Assembly: GCF_001815905.1 (NCBI RefSeq)
Contig: NZ_KV823244.1
Location: 140,038 to 204,037 of the forward strand
Reading direction: 5' to 3'
Length of the DNA: 64,000 nt
DNA from: Brevibacterium sp. HMSC07C04
GTDB taxonomy: Bacteria > Actinomycetota > Actinomycetes > Actinomycetales > Brevibacteriaceae
Shown: positions 51,806 through 63,098 of the stretch, in pieces
Numbering within the stretch: the stretch's first letter is position 1
Layout of the letters: each line of letters starts with the position of its first letter
Translations under genes and position numbers: made by a program
The notes under the pieces: generated by a model
Seen by the model: the letters and a program-made list of their open reading frames with translations, nothing else
Told to the model about the DNA's origin: nothing
The model's database searches: none

Positions 51806-52789
51806 ATGTCCCTGACCGCAAAGGTCAAAGACGAACTCACGAGGGTGGAAGAACGCCGCTCGCCCGCCCGCAAGGCCGAGGTCGCCTCGACGCTGCGCTT
51901 CGCTTCGGCTCTGCACATCGTGGCCGGTTCAATCGTCATCGAAGCTGAGCTCGACACTGCGGCGGCTGCCCGCCGCCTCTACGGCGAGATTGCAACTCTC
52001 TACGGGGCTTCGCCGGAGGTCGCCGTTGCGGGAGCCTCGGGTTTGAACAAGCGGGAACGCTACATTGTGCGCGTCACCGAAGAAGGGCCTGCGCTGGCCC
52101 GACAGACCGGGCTTATCGACAACCGGGGCCGTCCCGTCCGCGGACTGCCCCCGGCAGTCGTCAACGGCTCCACCAACGATTCCAAAGCCGCCTGGCGCGG
52201 AGCATTCCTCGCTCACGGGTCACTCACCGAACCAGGCCGGTCGTCAGCTCTCGAAGTCACGTGTCCCGGACCGGAAGCAGCACTGGCGCTGGTTGGCGCT
52301 GCGCGGCGTTTGGGTATCATCGCCAAAGCCCGGGAGGTCCGCGGGGTCGATCGCGTTGTCATCCGCGACGGTGAGGCAATCGGCGAACTCCTCGAAGCCA
52401 TGGGTGCCGCCGAAGTGCGCAGTGAATGGGAAGAAGGACGGCAGCGCCGCGAAGTCCGGGCCACCGCCAACCGCCTGGCGAACTTCGACGACGCCAACCT
52501 GCGCCGCAGCGCGCGGGCTGCGGTCGCAGCCGGTGCGCGTGTTGAGCGAGCCCTGGAGATTCTCGGTGACGACGTACCCGATCACCTCCGCTACGCTGGA
52601 GAGCTGAGGCTGAAGCACAAACAGGCCTCGCTCGAAGAACTCGGCCAGCTGGCCGATCCCCCCATGACAAAAGACGCCATTGCCGGCCGTGTTCGCAGGC
52701 TGCTGGCCACCGCGGACAAAAAGGCCGAGGAAACGGGCGTTCCCGACACCAAAGCCAGTCTCACACCCGAAATGCTCGACGACGTCTGA
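51806..52789 (+). CDS. whiA: WhiA sporulation/division transcription regulator
   Basis: 327-residue DNA-binding protein with an N-terminal LAGLIDADG-like fold (residues 1-200; core [17 protein letters not shown]) and a C-terminal helix-turn-helix region ([25 protein letters not shown], about 277-301). In Streptomyces it works with WhiB on sporulation and division genes; in non-sporulating actinobacteria it is kept with a role in division. The homing-endonuclease active residues are not expected to be functional. AGGAAGGA precedes the ATG. gap starts 48 bases after it. Confidence 0.95.
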   Translation: MSLTAKVKDELTRVEERRSPARKAEVASTLRFASALHIVAGSIVIEAELDTAAAARRLYGEIATLYGASPEVAVAGASGLNKRERYIVRVTEEGPALARQTGLIDNRGRPVRGLPPAVVNGSTNDSKAAWRGAFLAHGSLTEPGRSSALEVTCPGPEAALALVGAARRLGIIAKAREVRGVDRVVIRDGEAIGELLEAMGAAEVRSEWEEGRQRREVRATANRLANFDDANLRRSARAAVAAGARVERALEILGDDVPDHLRYAGELRLKHKQASLEELGQLADPPMTKDAIAGRVRRLLATADKKAEETGVPDTKASLTPEMLDDV

Positions 52790-52837
52790 CCCCCACCTCG
52801 AACTCACGGAACTCAGAACACGCGAAAGGCAGACACC

Positions 52838-53842
52838 ATGACAGTCCGCATCGGAATCAACGGCTTCGGCCGCATCGGCCGTTCCGTTCTGCGCCAGATC
52901 CTCGCCGGAAGCACTTCACTCGAAGTGGTTGCCGTCAATGACCTCACCGACAACGCCAGCCTCGCCCATCTCTTCCGCTATGACACCGTGTGGGGTCGGT
53001 TCGGCGGGACCGTAGAGCACACTGACGATTCGCTCATCATCGACGGCAAGTCGATTCACGCCAGCGCCCACAAAGACCCGTCCGACATCCCTTGGGGAGA
53101 GCTCGGGGTCGACATCGTCATCGAAGCCACCGGCAAGTTCCGCAAGCGCGATCAGGCGCAGAAGCACATCGACGCCGGCGCTGAGAAGGTCCTGCTGTCG
53201 GCACCGGGCAAAAAAGACGACGGCATGTTCGTCATGGGCGTCAACCACGAAGAATTCGACCCGCAGAAGCATCACGTGTTCTCCAACGCGTCCTGCACCA
53301 CCAACTGCTTGGCCCCGCTGGCAAAAGTCCTTCACGAAGAGTTCGGCATCGAATCCGGGATCATGACTACGATCCACGCCTACACCGGTGGTCAGGCCCT
53401 CGTTGACGGACCGCACAAAGATCTGCGCCGAGCACGTGCCGCCGCGGTCAACATCGTGCCGACCACCACCGGCGCGGCCAATGCCGTCGGCAAGGTTCTG
53501 CCTGAGCTCAAAGGCAGGCTCGACGGCTTCGCCGTCCGCGTGCCGGTTGTCACGGGATCTCTCGTCGACCTGACGTTCCTGCCGAGCAGGAGCGTCACCG
53601 TCGACGAAGTCAACGCCGCGGTCAAGAAGGCCGCGGAAGGCTCCCTCAAGGGCATTCTGGGCTACACGGAAGACCCAATCGTGTCATCGGACATCGTCAT
53701 GGAAGACCGTTCGTCGATTTTTGACGCTCAGCTGACCCGCAAAGTCGGCGACCAGATCAAGGTGGTCTCCTGGTACGACAATGAATGGGGCTATTCCGAA
53801 CGCCTGGTCGACCTGACAGACTACGTTGCCGTACGGCTCTGA
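52838..53842 (+). CDS. gap: Glyceraldehyde-3-phosphate dehydrogenase
   Basis: Glycolytic enzyme converting GAP to 1,3-bisphosphoglycerate. 334 residues. The Rossmann motif [10 protein letters not shown] is at 7-16, the catalytic Cys153 lies in SNASCTTNC, and Asp35 in VAVNDLT indicates preference for NAD over NADP. The gap-pgk-tpiA-secG operon starts here, with an AAAGGC site before the ATG. No promoter box stands out in the 48-base gap after whiA, so read-through from whiA is possible. Confidence 0.97.
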   Translation: MTVRIGINGFGRIGRSVLRQILAGSTSLEVVAVNDLTDNASLAHLFRYDTVWGRFGGTVEHTDDSLIIDGKSIHASAHKDPSDIPWGELGVDIVIEATGKFRKRDQAQKHIDAGAEKVLLSAPGKKDDGMFVMGVNHEEFDPQKHHVFSNASCTTNCLAPLAKVLHEEFGIESGIMTTIHAYTGGQALVDGPHKDLRRARAAAVNIVPTTTGAANAVGKVLPELKGRLDGFAVRVPVVTGSLVDLTFLPSRSVTVDEVNAAVKKAAEGSLKGILGYTEDPIVSSDIVMEDRSSIFDAQLTRKVGDQIKVVSWYDNEWGYSERLVDLTDYVAVRL

Positions 53843-53867
53843 GTTCCGGCACCGAGAAAAGGACACT

Positions 53868-55088
53868 ATGCAGACTCTCACCAACCCGAGTGACTTCGCC
53901 GGCAAGCGCGTCATCGTCCGCTCCGATCTCAACGTCCCGATGGACGGCGAAACAATCACCGACCGCGGTCGGATCGAGGCCTCCGCGCCGACCATCGCAT
54001 CTCTTGCAGAAGCGGGTGCGCGCGTCATCGTCATTGCCCACCTGGGCCGACCCAAGGGAGAGCCGAACCCCGAGTTCAGCCTTGGCCCGGTGGCGCAGGC
54101 CCTGACGGAGGCCATCGGCCGTCCGGTGCAGTTCGCCGCGGACACCGTGGGCGAAGACGCTCAGGCCCGCGTCGCTGCACTGGCTGATGGTGAGGTGCTG
54201 CTTTTGGAGAACCTGCGCTTCAACCCGGGCGAAACTTCGAAGGACGACGCCGAGCGCGCTGCTTTTGCCGATCAGCTGGCAGCTCTGGGCGACGTCTTCG
54301 TCTCTGACGGCTTCGGCGTGGTCCACCGCAAACAGGCAAGCGTCTACGACCTTCCCGCACGACTCCCGCACTATGCCGGGGAGCTCGTCGCGGCTGAAGT
54401 CGAAGTCAGCGAACGTCTGCTGCATGATCCTGAGCGGCCCTACGCTGTTGTTCTCGGCGGCTCGAAGGTCTCCGACAAGCTCGGCGTCATCGATTCGCTC
54501 ATCGACCGGGCTGACTCGCTGCTGATCGGCGGCGGCATGGTCTTCACCTTCCTCAAAGCGCAGGGCTGCAAGGTCGGCTCGTCGCTGCTGGAAGAAGACC
54601 AGATCGACACCGTCCGGGGATACCTGGAAAAGGCAGAAAAAGCCGGCGTCGACATCGTCCTGCCCACTGACATCGTCATGGCCGAGAAGTTCGGGGCTGA
54701 CGCGGACCACTGGGTTGCGTCCGTCGACGCTTTGGAAGGCACTCCGGCCGGTGCCGACGCTATGGGGCTCGACATCGGGCCCGAATCCGCAGCGCACTTC
54801 GCAGAGATCATCAAGAAGGCAAAGACGGTGTTCTGGAACGGCCCCATGGGCGTATTCGAGATCCCTGCCTTCGCTGCGGGCACCAAAGCGGTAGCCGAGG
54901 CGCTGACGACAGTTCACGGATCTGAAGCCGACGGCCGCCTCACAGTTGTCGGCGGGGGAGACTCCGCGGCAGCAGTGCGCTCCCTGGGCTTTTCCGAAGC
55001 CGACTTCGGCCACATCTCCACCGGGGGCGGCGCGAGCCTGGAATACCTCGAAGGCAAAGAACTCCCCGGACTGACAGCACTCAACTGA
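53868..55088 (+). CDS. pgk: Phosphoglycerate kinase
   Basis: Produces ATP and 3-phosphoglycerate. 406 residues. Substrate and nucleotide marks: [30 protein letters not shown] and GGGDSAAAV with [16 protein letters not shown] at the C-terminus. I choose ATG at 53868, with AAAAGGA before it, rather than a frame open to 53826 that would overlap gap and add a non-homologous tail. Confidence 0.97.
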   Translation: MQTLTNPSDFAGKRVIVRSDLNVPMDGETITDRGRIEASAPTIASLAEAGARVIVIAHLGRPKGEPNPEFSLGPVAQALTEAIGRPVQFAADTVGEDAQARVAALADGEVLLLENLRFNPGETSKDDAERAAFADQLAALGDVFVSDGFGVVHRKQASVYDLPARLPHYAGELVAAEVEVSERLLHDPERPYAVVLGGSKVSDKLGVIDSLIDRADSLLIGGGMVFTFLKAQGCKVGSSLLEEDQIDTVRGYLEKAEKAGVDIVLPTDIVMAEKFGADADHWVASVDALEGTPAGADAMGLDIGPESAAHFAEIIKKAKTVFWNGPMGVFEIPAFAAGTKAVAEALTTVHGSEADGRLTVVGGGDSAAAVRSLGFSEADFGHISTGGGASLEYLEGKELPGLTALN

Positions 55089-55098
55089 AAGCACACCA

Positions 55099-55890
55099 AT
55101 GACCCGCAAACCACTCCTGGCCGGCAACTGGAAGATGAACAACGATCATCTCGAGGCGATCGCCTCGGTCCAGAAGCTGGCATGGTCGCTGCGCGATGCG
55201 CGCTTCGACGGATCGACCGCTGACATTGCGGTGATCCCTCCGTTCACCGACATCCGTTCGGTGCAGACCCTCGTTCAGGCCGATAAGATCCCTGTGTCCT
55301 ATGGCGCGCAGGACCTTTCGGCTCATGACGAAGGCGCTTTCACCGGCGAGATCAGCGGACGCTTCCTCAATCAGCTCGGCTGTCAGTACGTTGTCGTCGG
55401 ACACTCTGAAAGGCGAGCACATCACGGTGAGGACGACGAAATCATCGGCCAGAAGGTTCGGGCGGCTCGTCGCCACGGGCTGGCCCCGATCCTCTGCGTG
55501 GGCGAACCACAGGACGTGCGCGCCGCGGGCACGCACATCGAATACACCCTGGCTCAGGTTTCCGGGGCACTTGAAGGCCAATCGGCAGACGAACTCGAAG
55601 GCCTTGTCATCGCATATGAGCCGGTTTGGGCGATCGGCACGGGAGAAACTGCGACGGCTGATGACGCCGGGACGATGGCGACGGCCGTGCGCGGACTGCT
55701 GAGCGACACCTACGGTGATGGATTCGCGCAGTTGGTGCGACTCCTCTACGGAGGGTCGGTCAACCAGGACAACGTCGGGGACATCATGCGCCAGTCAGAC
55801 GTCGACGGTGCGCTGGTCGGAGGGGCGAGTTTGGACCCGACTGGCTTCGCCGCACTGTGCAAGACCGCTGTCCGCGCTTCGGCTGACTGA
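55099..55890 (+). CDS. tpiA: Triose-phosphate isomerase
   Basis: 263-residue TIM barrel interconverting DHAP and GAP. The catalytic residues are Asn10/Lys12 in GNWKMN, His102 in VVGHSERR and Glu174 in AYEPVWAIGTG, all in place. The phosphate loop LYGGSV is near residue 217. It lies 10 bases behind pgk. Its stop TGA touches the TAGGAT that probably drives secG. Confidence 0.97.
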   Translation: MTRKPLLAGNWKMNNDHLEAIASVQKLAWSLRDARFDGSTADIAVIPPFTDIRSVQTLVQADKIPVSYGAQDLSAHDEGAFTGEISGRFLNQLGCQYVVVGHSERRAHHGEDDEIIGQKVRAARRHGLAPILCVGEPQDVRAAGTHIEYTLAQVSGALEGQSADELEGLVIAYEPVWAIGTGETATADDAGTMATAVRGLLSDTYGDGFAQLVRLLYGGSVNQDNVGDIMRQSDVDGALVGGASLDPTGFAALCKTAVRASAD

Positions 55891-55896
55891 TAGGAT
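55891..55896 (+). promoter_or_regulatory. Candidate -10 box of a leaderless secG transcript
   Basis: TAGGAT directly follows the tpiA stop and lies 7 bases before the GTG of secG; no ribosome site lies in between. secG could be made both from the gap operon and from its own leaderless start. Confidence 0.5.
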
Positions 55897-55903
55897 ATTC
55901 GGC

Positions 55904-56146
55904 GTGACTATTCTGACGTGGATTCTGACTGGCGTGCTCGTGCTCTCGAGCTTCATTCTTGTGCTGTTCATTCTTCTGCACAAAGGCAAGGGCGGCGGCA
56001 TGTCCGATATGTTCGGCGGCGGTATGAGCTCTAACCTCGGTTCGTCCGGCGTCGCCGAAGGCAACCTCAACAGGTTCACCGCGCTGACGGCGATTGTGTG
56101 GGTTGCCTGCATTGTGCTTCTGGGACTCATCGTCCGCTTCCAGTAG
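55904..56146 (+). CDS. secG: Protein translocase subunit SecG
   Basis: 80-residue inner-membrane subunit of the SecYEG channel. Two helices are visible (about 4-25 and 56-76) with the conserved linker LLHKGKGGGMSDMFGGG between them. Start is GTG at 55904; the frame open to 55715 lies inside tpiA. It closes the gap-pgk-tpiA-secG operon and is followed by a clear terminator. Confidence 0.93.
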   Translation: MTILTWILTGVLVLSSFILVLFILLHKGKGGGMSDMFGGGMSSNLGSSGVAEGNLNRFTALTAIVWVACIVLLGLIVRFQ

Positions 56147-56164
56147 GACCTAAGCCGCGCATAG

Positions 56165-56196
56165 GCGCCGCTGCCGCAACGGCAGCGGCGCTTTTT
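56165..56196 (+). terminator. Intrinsic terminator of the gap-secG operon
   Basis: A perfect 12-bp GC-rich stem (56165-56176 with 56180-56191), loop CAA, then TTTTT (56192-56196). It is the clearest rho-independent terminator in the window, 18 bases behind secG. Confidence 0.93.
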
Positions 56197-56278
56197 GTGC
56201 AGATGCGGAATCAGACGGATGCGCAGTGCGATGCGTGTTTGCGCCTATTGCCCCGTATCCAGATCCTGTCGGCATCAT

Positions 56279-56319
56279 GACTGAGGGCCTCGCAGCCATA
56301 CGCTGCGAGGCCCTCAGTC
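56279..56319 (-). terminator. 18-bp perfect hairpin behind the AGCS transporter
   Basis: Arms 56279-56296 and 56302-56319 are perfectly complementary with loop CATAC. It lies 38 bases behind the transporter stop on the minus strand. No T-run follows, but the stability suggests a terminator or an mRNA 3'-end stabiliser. The bases between it and the secG terminator (56197-56278) hold nothing I recognise. Confidence 0.55.
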
Positions 56320-56357
56320 GCTGCGGCATACTGACGTCCGCTGCGTAAAGCTGCTGT

Positions 56358-58019
56358 CTACAGCTTGGTGTGTTTGTCTTCGCGTCCTTCGCGACGGTCA
56401 GCGGTGATCTTTCGGAATGCCCGGCGAACGCGCGACTGCTTCTCGCCTTCTGCTTTCAGGCGGGCGTCTTCTTCCTTGATCTGCTGCTGTGTCGGTTCGT
56501 GATCGCGCAGACCGACCTGCAGGTCTTCTGGGATCTCGTCGAGAGTTCCGGCCTTGACGCGGGCACGGTAGGTCCAGATCTCCTTCTTGGTCCTGCGCGC
56601 CAGGAAGTAGATTCCCAGCAGGTTCGGGAAGGCCATGATGAACAGCGTGGCGTCAGAAATGCCGACGACGCTCTCAAGGGTCATAGCCGAACCGACGACG
56701 ACGGCCAGGATCCACACGATGTGGAAGCCCCGAACGGCTGCGCGGCTCTTCTTGGTGAGGAAGCCGATGGCAACCTCGCCGTAGTAGGCGTAGGACAGAA
56801 CCGTCGAGAAGCCGAACAGAATCGCCGCAACGGTGACAAAGATCGGGAACCACGAGGAAACAGTGGCGAACGCTTCGGTGGTCAGGACAATGCCGTCGCC
56901 GCTTGCGTCACCCTGGTAGACGCCGGTGATCGTGATGGCAAGGCCCGTCAGGGTGCAGACGACGACGGAGTCGACGAACGGCTCCCACAGTGCAGTGAAG
57001 CCTTCAGTCGCCGGCTCGCGAGTCTTCACGGCCGCGTGGGCCATACCGGCGGTGCCGACACCGCCGACGTTTGAGAACAGTGCTCGCTGAATGCCGACAA
57101 TGGCAACGCCGACGATGCCACCGGATACGCCCTCACCTGTGAACGCGCCGGTGAAGATAGCGCCGACAGCGCCCGGCAGGTGCTGAATGTTGATGACGAT
57201 GATGATGAGAACACAGGCTACGTAGAGGACGCCCATGAGGGGAGTGATGGCGGAGGTCCACTGTGCGATGCGGCTGATGCCGCCGAGGATGACGGCACCG
57301 CTGAGAATGGCAAGGATCAGGCCGATGAGCCACAGACGGCCCGCGAAGAAGGAGTCTTCGCCGCCGGTGGCGTTCTGCACGAGCATCGCAACCTGGTTGG
57401 CCTGGAACAGGTTGCCGGCACCGAACACGCCGATGAGGGTTGCGGCGGCGTAGAAGTAGCCGAGGAACGAACCGAAGCGCGGCATGCCCTTTTCGCGCAG
57501 ACCGTTGCGCAGGTAGTACATGGGGCCGCCGATGGTTTCGCCCTTGGCGTCGACCTCGCGATACTTCACACCGAGAGTGGCTTCAACCATCTTCATGGTC
57601 ATGGCAAGGAGGCCGAAGATGATGATCCACAGGACTGCGCCGGGGCCGCCGATGGTGATGGCGACGGCCACACCGGCGATGTTGCCCAGCCCGACCGTTC
57701 CCGAAAGCTCAGTCGCAAGTGCTTGGAAAGAGGACACCTGGCCGGGGTCGGTCTTGCGGGTCAGCCGACCCTGAATCACCTTGTAGGAGTATTTGAGGCC
57801 CGTGATGGGCTGGAACCGCAGGTAGACGGTCAGGAAGATCGCGCCGGCCATCAGCCAGACGACGATGAGCGGAATCTCAACGCCGCCGACGCTCGGTGCG
57901 TAGAAGACGACCTTGTTGAGCCAGTCTGAGAACGGGCCCAGGATGCTCTGAATAGTCGCGTCGACGGACTCGAGTGAGCCCCCTTGTGCCAGGACTTCTG
58001 GTTGTGAACCAGAGATCAT
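56358..58019 (-). CDS. Sodium:alanine/amino-acid symporter, AGCS family
   Basis: 553-residue secondary transporter with about 10-11 membrane helices, taking up alanine, glycine or a similar amino acid with Na+. The family region is GTVGLGNIAGVAVAI followed by GGPGAVLW and MKMVEATLGVKYRE. The C-terminal 60 residues are charged and cytosolic (RVRRAFRKITADRREGREDKHTK). I prefer ATG at 58019, which has GGAGAG 3-8 bases upstream, over ATG at 58043. It separates the gap-secG operon from pgi. The substrate cannot be fixed by sequence. Confidence 0.9.
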   Translation of the reverse strand: MISGSQPEVLAQGGSLESVDATIQSILGPFSDWLNKVVFYAPSVGGVEIPLIVVWLMAGAIFLTVYLRFQPITGLKYSYKVIQGRLTRKTDPGQVSSFQALATELSGTVGLGNIAGVAVAITIGGPGAVLWIIIFGLLAMTMKMVEATLGVKYREVDAKGETIGGPMYYLRNGLREKGMPRFGSFLGYFYAAATLIGVFGAGNLFQANQVAMLVQNATGGEDSFFAGRLWLIGLILAILSGAVILGGISRIAQWTSAITPLMGVLYVACVLIIIVINIQHLPGAVGAIFTGAFTGEGVSGGIVGVAIVGIQRALFSNVGGVGTAGMAHAAVKTREPATEGFTALWEPFVDSVVVCTLTGLAITITGVYQGDASGDGIVLTTEAFATVSSWFPIFVTVAAILFGFSTVLSYAYYGEVAIGFLTKKSRAAVRGFHIVWILAVVVGSAMTLESVVGISDATLFIMAFPNLLGIYFLARRTKKEIWTYRARVKAGTLDEIPEDLQVGLRDHEPTQQQIKEEDARLKAEGEKQSRVRRAFRKITADRREGREDKHTKL

Positions 58020-58172
58020 AATCTCTCCGAAGATCGGGTACATGGTCTCGGCCGTGGAGTCATAGAGTTACAGTGATCCGCGGCATGCATATACCCTAGG
58101 GCAATTGCAGAGCGAATGCACAAGTGCCGGTCAGAAAGTCTCTGCTTCCTTTCCTCCAGTCCGAGGCTTCCC

Positions 58173-59780
58173 CTATCCTTTCAGTCCGAGTGAGCGCTCC
58201 AGTTGTGTCCATCCGTCGGTGCGCAGGTGCAGGCGAACGACGGGACGTCCCGCGCGGCGGAGTGCATCCGCATCGCCGTCGGCTTGTGCGCTGAGCAGCT
58301 GTGCAAAAGAGCAGTCGGCACCGGGAACTGCGAGGTCTTCGCCCGCAGGGTCGGCGGTGATCTGGATGAAGGCCCCATTGTTCCGCCCGCCCTTGTGGTA
58401 CTGCCCGGTGGAGTGCAGATAGGCCGGCCCGAAGCCGAAGGTGGTGACAAGTCCGGTCAGGCGGAAAACTGCTTCGCGCAGCGCCTCGATCGCAGCAAAG
58501 CGCTCCGGGTCGACAAAAGCCTGGACGGCTACGTATCCGAACTCGGGAACGGCACCGGCCAGGGCCTGAACGGTCCCGCTGATGCTGCGCACGCTGGCCA
58601 GCGCGTGCTCATTGCCGTAGACGTCGATGTTTTCGTAGCTGAACACAAGGTCCATGCCGTGAACCGCTTCGGGATCTGCAAGGGCGGCCCGGGCGGAGGC
58701 TTTGGCGGATTCAACGTCGGGTTGGTCAAAGGGATCGACGGCCGTGGAGAAAGCCAGAAGGGCGGTTGTGAATTCCCACAGGTAGAGCGCAGCTCCGAGC
58801 TCGGCCGTGACTGTGGCCATGTGGCCGGATACGGGCGCAGGAAGCTCCGTGCTGTCTTCGCCGTCCAGGGCGAGTTGGACAATGCTGACGTCCGGCCCGG
58901 CCTTCTGGATGAGATCGGAGTTCGGGTCTGCAACGGCAATCGGCAGAAGCCCCCTGCCGTCCTTGCCGAGCGATTCGCCTACGAGCTGCTCGATCCATGC
59001 ACCCAAACCGACGCCGGTCTGGTCCGCCAGAACGAGCTTGTCGACATCGCGAGCGTGAGCGCTGGAGAGGAACGCCGCCAGTTCAACCGCGGGGTTGTCG
59101 TCGTCACGGCCGAGCACAGCGGCACTCTGCGCAGCCGCCTCCAGCAGCGGTCGCGGATCGCCGCCGGCCAAAACGGCGGGGACAAGGCCGAAGGCGGTGA
59201 GTGCCGAATAGCGCCCGCCGACATCGGCCGGGGTCGTGAAGACCGCGGTGAAGCGCTCGAGGTCGTTCAGCTGTGAACCGGGGTCTGTAATGGCGATGAC
59301 CCGTTCGGCGGGGTCGAGGCCGGCGTCGGCGCAGGCGGCCTCAAAAGCGGCAAGGTGTGAGCGGGTTTCGACCGTTGTGCCTGATTTCGATGCGACGATC
59401 AGTCCCGTGTGCTTGAGGTCGTCGCCGAAAGCCCGGTGCACAGCGGCGGGTGCCGTGCTCGTCAGAAAGGTGAGCTCCACCTCGAGAGCGCGAGCGATAA
59501 CGGCCGCTCCCAGCGACGACCCGCCCATGCCGGACAGGACAAAACGGTGCACACCGCTTTTGGCCAGTTCGCGGCGCAGCTCTTCGGCGCGAGCGATTTC
59601 GGGGTGTTCGACTTTCGGCAGATCCACCCAGCCAAGGCGATTCTCAGCTGTGGCAGCGCAGGAATCGCCCCACAGCTGAGAATCGCGGGCGGCCAGGCGT
59701 GACGCAGCACGAGCCTCAGTGAGGACCTTCAGTTCATGATCATAGGACTCGTGGGAGGCAGGGGAGAGGACGACCTTCAT
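58173..59780 (-). CDS. pgi: Glucose-6-phosphate isomerase
   Basis: 535-residue SIS-domain isomerase linking glucose 6-phosphate and fructose 6-phosphate. Sugar-phosphate loops are seen as [17 protein letters not shown] (about 82-98) and [18 protein letters not shown] (about 128-145). The N-terminal segment is short, and the sequence belongs to the actinobacterial branch found in tkt-tal-pgi clusters and not to the E. coli Pgi type. Its ATG overlaps the tal stop (ATGA), so all three genes are one minus-strand operon. Confidence 0.93.
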   Translation of the reverse strand: MKVVLSPASHESYDHELKVLTEARAASRLAARDSQLWGDSCAATAENRLGWVDLPKVEHPEIARAEELRRELAKSGVHRFVLSGMGGSSLGAAVIARALEVELTFLTSTAPAAVHRAFGDDLKHTGLIVASKSGTTVETRSHLAAFEAACADAGLDPAERVIAITDPGSQLNDLERFTAVFTTPADVGGRYSALTAFGLVPAVLAGGDPRPLLEAAAQSAAVLGRDDDNPAVELAAFLSSAHARDVDKLVLADQTGVGLGAWIEQLVGESLGKDGRGLLPIAVADPNSDLIQKAGPDVSIVQLALDGEDSTELPAPVSGHMATVTAELGAALYLWEFTTALLAFSTAVDPFDQPDVESAKASARAALADPEAVHGMDLVFSYENIDVYGNEHALASVRSISGTVQALAGAVPEFGYVAVQAFVDPERFAAIEALREAVFRLTGLVTTFGFGPAYLHSTGQYHKGGRNNGAFIQITADPAGEDLAVPGADCSFAQLLSAQADGDADALRRAGRPVVRLHLRTDGWTQLERSLGLKG

Positions 59781-60868
59781 CGCAGACCCGCCTCGACCGT
59801 CTGTACGAGCTCGGCCCAGCTGTCGTCGAACTTCTGCAGGCCCTCGTCTTCAAGCACCCGCATGACGTCCGCGTAGTCGATGCCTTCGGAAGCCAGCGCA
59901 TTGAGCACGCTGTTGGCTTCGGCTGCAGTGCCGGTGACGGCATCACCCTTGTCGTGGCCGTGTTCGGCGTAGGCGCGCAGGGTCTTCTCCGGCATTGTGT
60001 TGACGGTTCCGGGGGCCGTGAGCTCTTCGACGTAGAGCGTGTCGCGGTACTCGGGGTTCTTCGTGCCGGTTGAGGCCCACAGCGGTCTCTGCCGGTTGGC
60101 ACCGGCTGCTTCGAGAACGGCAAAGCGCTCGGAGCTGAACTGCTCTTCGGCAATGCGGTAGGCAGCACGACAGTTGGCGATTCCGGCCTTTCCACGCAGA
60201 GCCAGAGCCGCGTCGGTGCCGATGTTCTCCAGGCGCTTGTCCACTTCTGTGTCCACGCGGGACACGAAGATCGATGCTACGGAGTGAATGGTGCCGAGGT
60301 CGTGGCCTGCTTCGCGCGCCCTTTCGAGCCCGTTGATGTACGCCTCGACCACCCTGCGGTAGCGATCAAGCGAGAAGATGAGGGTGACGTTGACGCTGAT
60401 TCCCTCAGCGGTGACCGCGGTGATGGCCCGCAGGCCCTCGGGTGTGGCGGGAATCTTGATCATGACGCCTGGGCGGTCGATCATGCGGTGAAGCTTCAGC
60501 GCGCACTTGACCGTTCCCTCGGCATCGTGGGCAAGCGTCGGCGGGACTTCGATGGACACGCGGCCGTCGCGGCCGTCCGTGGCGTCGTAGACAGGTTTGA
60601 GGATGTCGCAGGCCAGAGCGACATCGCGCACGGTGAGCGCGTCGACAGCATCCTCTGTCGAAGTGCCGCTGGCCTTGAGCTCGCTCAGCTGGTCTGCGTA
60701 GCCGCTTCCCTCGGCAAGTGCTGCCGCGAAGATTGTCGGATTCGTCGTCACTCCGACAACAGAGTCTTCTGCCACGGACTGCGCGAGCGAGCCGGATTCA
60801 ATGCGAGTGCGCGAAAGGTCGTCCAGCCAGATGGAAACGCCGTTGTTGCTCAGGGTCTGAAGGTTCAC
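59777..60868 (-). CDS. tal: Transaldolase
   Basis: 363-residue barrel enzyme moving a dihydroxyacetone unit between sugar phosphates. The Schiff-base Lys138 lies in [10 protein letters not shown]; Asp16/Asp17 in WLDDLSR and TTNPTIF are family marks. GTG at 60868 follows AAGGAGG; longer frames upstream read tkt in another phase. The start overlaps the tkt stop (GTGA). Confidence 0.96.
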   Translation of the reverse strand: MNLQTLSNNGVSIWLDDLSRTRIESGSLAQSVAEDSVVGVTTNPTIFAAALAEGSGYADQLSELKASGTSTEDAVDALTVRDVALACDILKPVYDATDGRDGRVSIEVPPTLAHDAEGTVKCALKLHRMIDRPGVMIKIPATPEGLRAITAVTAEGISVNVTLIFSLDRYRRVVEAYINGLERAREAGHDLGTIHSVASIFVSRVDTEVDKRLENIGTDAALALRGKAGIANCRAAYRIAEEQFSSERFAVLEAAGANRQRPLWASTGTKNPEYRDTLYVEELTAPGTVNTMPEKTLRAYAEHGHDKGDAVTGTAAEANSVLNALASEGIDYADVMRVLEDEGLQKFDDSWAELVQTVEAGLR

Positions 60869-62946
60869 TGTTCCTCCTTGGCGGCGCGGATGGATTCGCG
60901 TGCGGCGGTGACGACCGCGTCGGCCGTGATGCCGAACTCTTGGTAGAGGCGCTTGTAGTCGGCTGAAGCTCCGAAGTGTTCGAGCGAAACAGCGCGGCCG
61001 TCCGTGCCGAGGTAGCGGTGCCAGCTCATTGCCGAGCCGGCTTCGACCGAGACGCGTGCCCGCAGGGTCGGAGGCAGAACGCTGTCGCGGTAGTCGCGGG
61101 GCTGAGCGTCGAACCATTCGTGGCTGGGCATCGAGACGACGCGCACCGCAGTGCCGTCGTGGCGCAGCTGCGCAGCGGCTTCGAGCGCCAGCTGAACTTC
61201 TGAGCCGGTGGCCATGAGGATGACCTCGGGTTCTGGATCGTCAGACAGAACGTAGGCGCCCTTGGCGGTGTTCTCCGCGCCGGCGAGTTCTGTCCGGTCG
61301 AGTACGGGCAGATTCTGGCGCGACAGCACAAGACCGGAGGGCCCGTCGGTGCGCTGGAGGATCTTCAGCCACGCGCAGACGGTTTCGTTGGCGTCAGCGG
61401 GTCGCACCACGTCGAGTCCCGGAATTGCGCGCAGGGCGCTTAAGTGCTCAACCGGCTGGTGGGTCGGGCCGTCTTCGCCAAGGCCGATGGAGTCATGGGT
61501 CCACACGAAGATGTTCGGCAGGTTCTGCAGTGCAGCCAGGCGGACAGCAGCCCGCTGGTAGTCGGAGAACACGAGGAAGGTGCCCGAGTACGGCCGGGTG
61601 GGCCCGTGCAGGGCGATGCCGTTGCAGATCAGCCCTGCGGCGAACTCGCGAACACCGAAGTGCAGGTTGCGGCCGTATTCGGTGCCGCGGAACATTTCCG
61701 AAGAGCGATCTTCTGGGAGGAATGATGGATCATTCTTGATGAGGGTGTTGTTCGAACCGGCGAGGTCAGAAGATCCGCCCCACAGTTCGGGCATCGCTGC
61801 GCCGAGTGCCTGAAGAACCTGACCGGAAGCTGCGCGCGTCGCAATTCCCTTGTCGTCTGCTTCGAAAGTCGGCAGCGTGTCTGTGAGGCCTTCGGGCAGT
61901 TCGCGCGCCTGCAGACGGCCGTACAGCGTCGCGGCTTCGGGGTTGGCGCTGCGCCACTGCTGGAAGCGCTCGTTCCAGTCTCGCTGTGCTTCGCGGCCGC
62001 GCTCTGCGGCCTTGCGGGTGTAGTCGAGAACCTCCGGGGCGATGGCGAACTTCTCTTCAGGGTCGAAGCCCAGCAGCCGTTTGGTCTGGGCGATCTCGTC
62101 GTCACCGAGCGCAGCACCGTGCGCAGCTCCCGTGTTCTGAGCGTTCGGGGCCGGCCAGGCGATGATGGTCGACAGGCGAATGAAGGACGGACGGTCGTCT
62201 TCCTTGGCCGCTTCCACTGCGAGGTGGAGGGCGTCGAGATCTTCGAGGTAGGTGCCGTCTTCCTTGACCCAGGAAACGTGCTGGGTGTGCCAGCCGTAGG
62301 CTGCGTAGCGTGCCTCGACGTCTTCGGTGAACGCGATCGAAGTGTCGTCTTCAATGGAGATGCGGTTGTCGTCCCAGATGACGATGAGGTTGCTCAGACG
62401 CTGAGTGCCCGCAAGCGATGAAGCTTCGCCGGATACGCCCTCCTGGAGGTCGCCATCACCGGCGATGACGAAGATGCTGTGGTCGAAAACGCTTTCGCTC
62501 TTCGGTGTTTCGGGGTCGAACAGACCGCGTTCGCGCCGTGCCGCCATAGCCATGCCGACAGCGCTTGCAATGCCGGAGCCAAGCGGGCCCGTGGTGATTT
62601 CAACGCCCGCGGTGTGCCCCACCTCGGGGTGGCCGGGGGTGAGCGAACCCCATTGGCGCAGCTGCTTGATGTCGTCAAGTTCCAGCCCGTAGCCGGTGAG
62701 GAACAGCTGAATGTACTGCGTAAGGCTGGCGTGTCCCGCTGACAGAACGAAGCGGTCGCGGCCGATCCAGTTCGGATCGGCCGGGCTGTGGGTCATCGCA
62801 TACTGGTACAGGTAGTGCGCGGCGGGTGCGAGGCTCATAGCGGTGCCGGGGTGGCCGTTGCCGGCAGCCTGAACGGCATCAGCGGCGAGAAGTCGAGCAG
62901 TGTTGACAGCAGCCTGGTCTTCGGCAGACCAGTTCAGCGAGCTCAT
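60865..62946 (-). CDS. tkt: Transketolase
   Basis: 693-residue thiamine-diphosphate enzyme of the non-oxidative pentose phosphate pathway. [19 protein letters not shown] is near the N-terminus; the ThDP/Mg motif is GDGDLQEG...WDDN (about 155-185); the Pyr domain shows [20 protein letters not shown] near residue 480. ATG at 62946 is preceded by AGGAGGAA; the twelve extra codons up to 62982 have no support. It begins a minus-strand operon with tal and pgi and is divergent from ctaB. Confidence 0.97.
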   Translation of the reverse strand: MSSLNWSAEDQAAVNTARLLAADAVQAAGNGHPGTAMSLAPAAHYLYQYAMTHSPADPNWIGRDRFVLSAGHASLTQYIQLFLTGYGLELDDIKQLRQWGSLTPGHPEVGHTAGVEITTGPLGSGIASAVGMAMAARRERGLFDPETPKSESVFDHSIFVIAGDGDLQEGVSGEASSLAGTQRLSNLIVIWDDNRISIEDDTSIAFTEDVEARYAAYGWHTQHVSWVKEDGTYLEDLDALHLAVEAAKEDDRPSFIRLSTIIAWPAPNAQNTGAAHGAALGDDEIAQTKRLLGFDPEEKFAIAPEVLDYTRKAAERGREAQRDWNERFQQWRSANPEAATLYGRLQARELPEGLTDTLPTFEADDKGIATRAASGQVLQALGAAMPELWGGSSDLAGSNNTLIKNDPSFLPEDRSSEMFRGTEYGRNLHFGVREFAAGLICNGIALHGPTRPYSGTFLVFSDYQRAAVRLAALQNLPNIFVWTHDSIGLGEDGPTHQPVEHLSALRAIPGLDVVRPADANETVCAWLKILQRTDGPSGLVLSRQNLPVLDRTELAGAENTAKGAYVLSDDPEPEVILMATGSEVQLALEAAAQLRHDGTAVRVVSMPSHEWFDAQPRDYRDSVLPPTLRARVSVEAGSAMSWHRYLGTDGRAVSLEHFGASADYKRLYQEFGITADAVVTAARESIRAAKEEQ

Positions 62947-63034
62947 GCGAAGGTTCCTCCTGTTGACGTGCGTCCACACCAACTGTAACGGGCGCGCACA
63001 CCGGGTGGGAGCTGGTATTCACAGGAACAGCCGA

Positions 63035-63040
63035 TAGAAT
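63035..63040 (+). promoter_or_regulatory. Possible -10 box of ctaB
   Basis: TAGAAT matches the -10 consensus in 5 of 6 places and lies 58 bases before the ctaB start, in the 152-base divergent gap with tkt. No convincing -35 sequence stands 16-18 bases upstream. Confidence 0.35.
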
Positions 63041-63098
63041 GAGCGGACGCTGGGAGAATCCAGTGAGAACAACCGCGTCGACTACAGGAAGTGAATGC

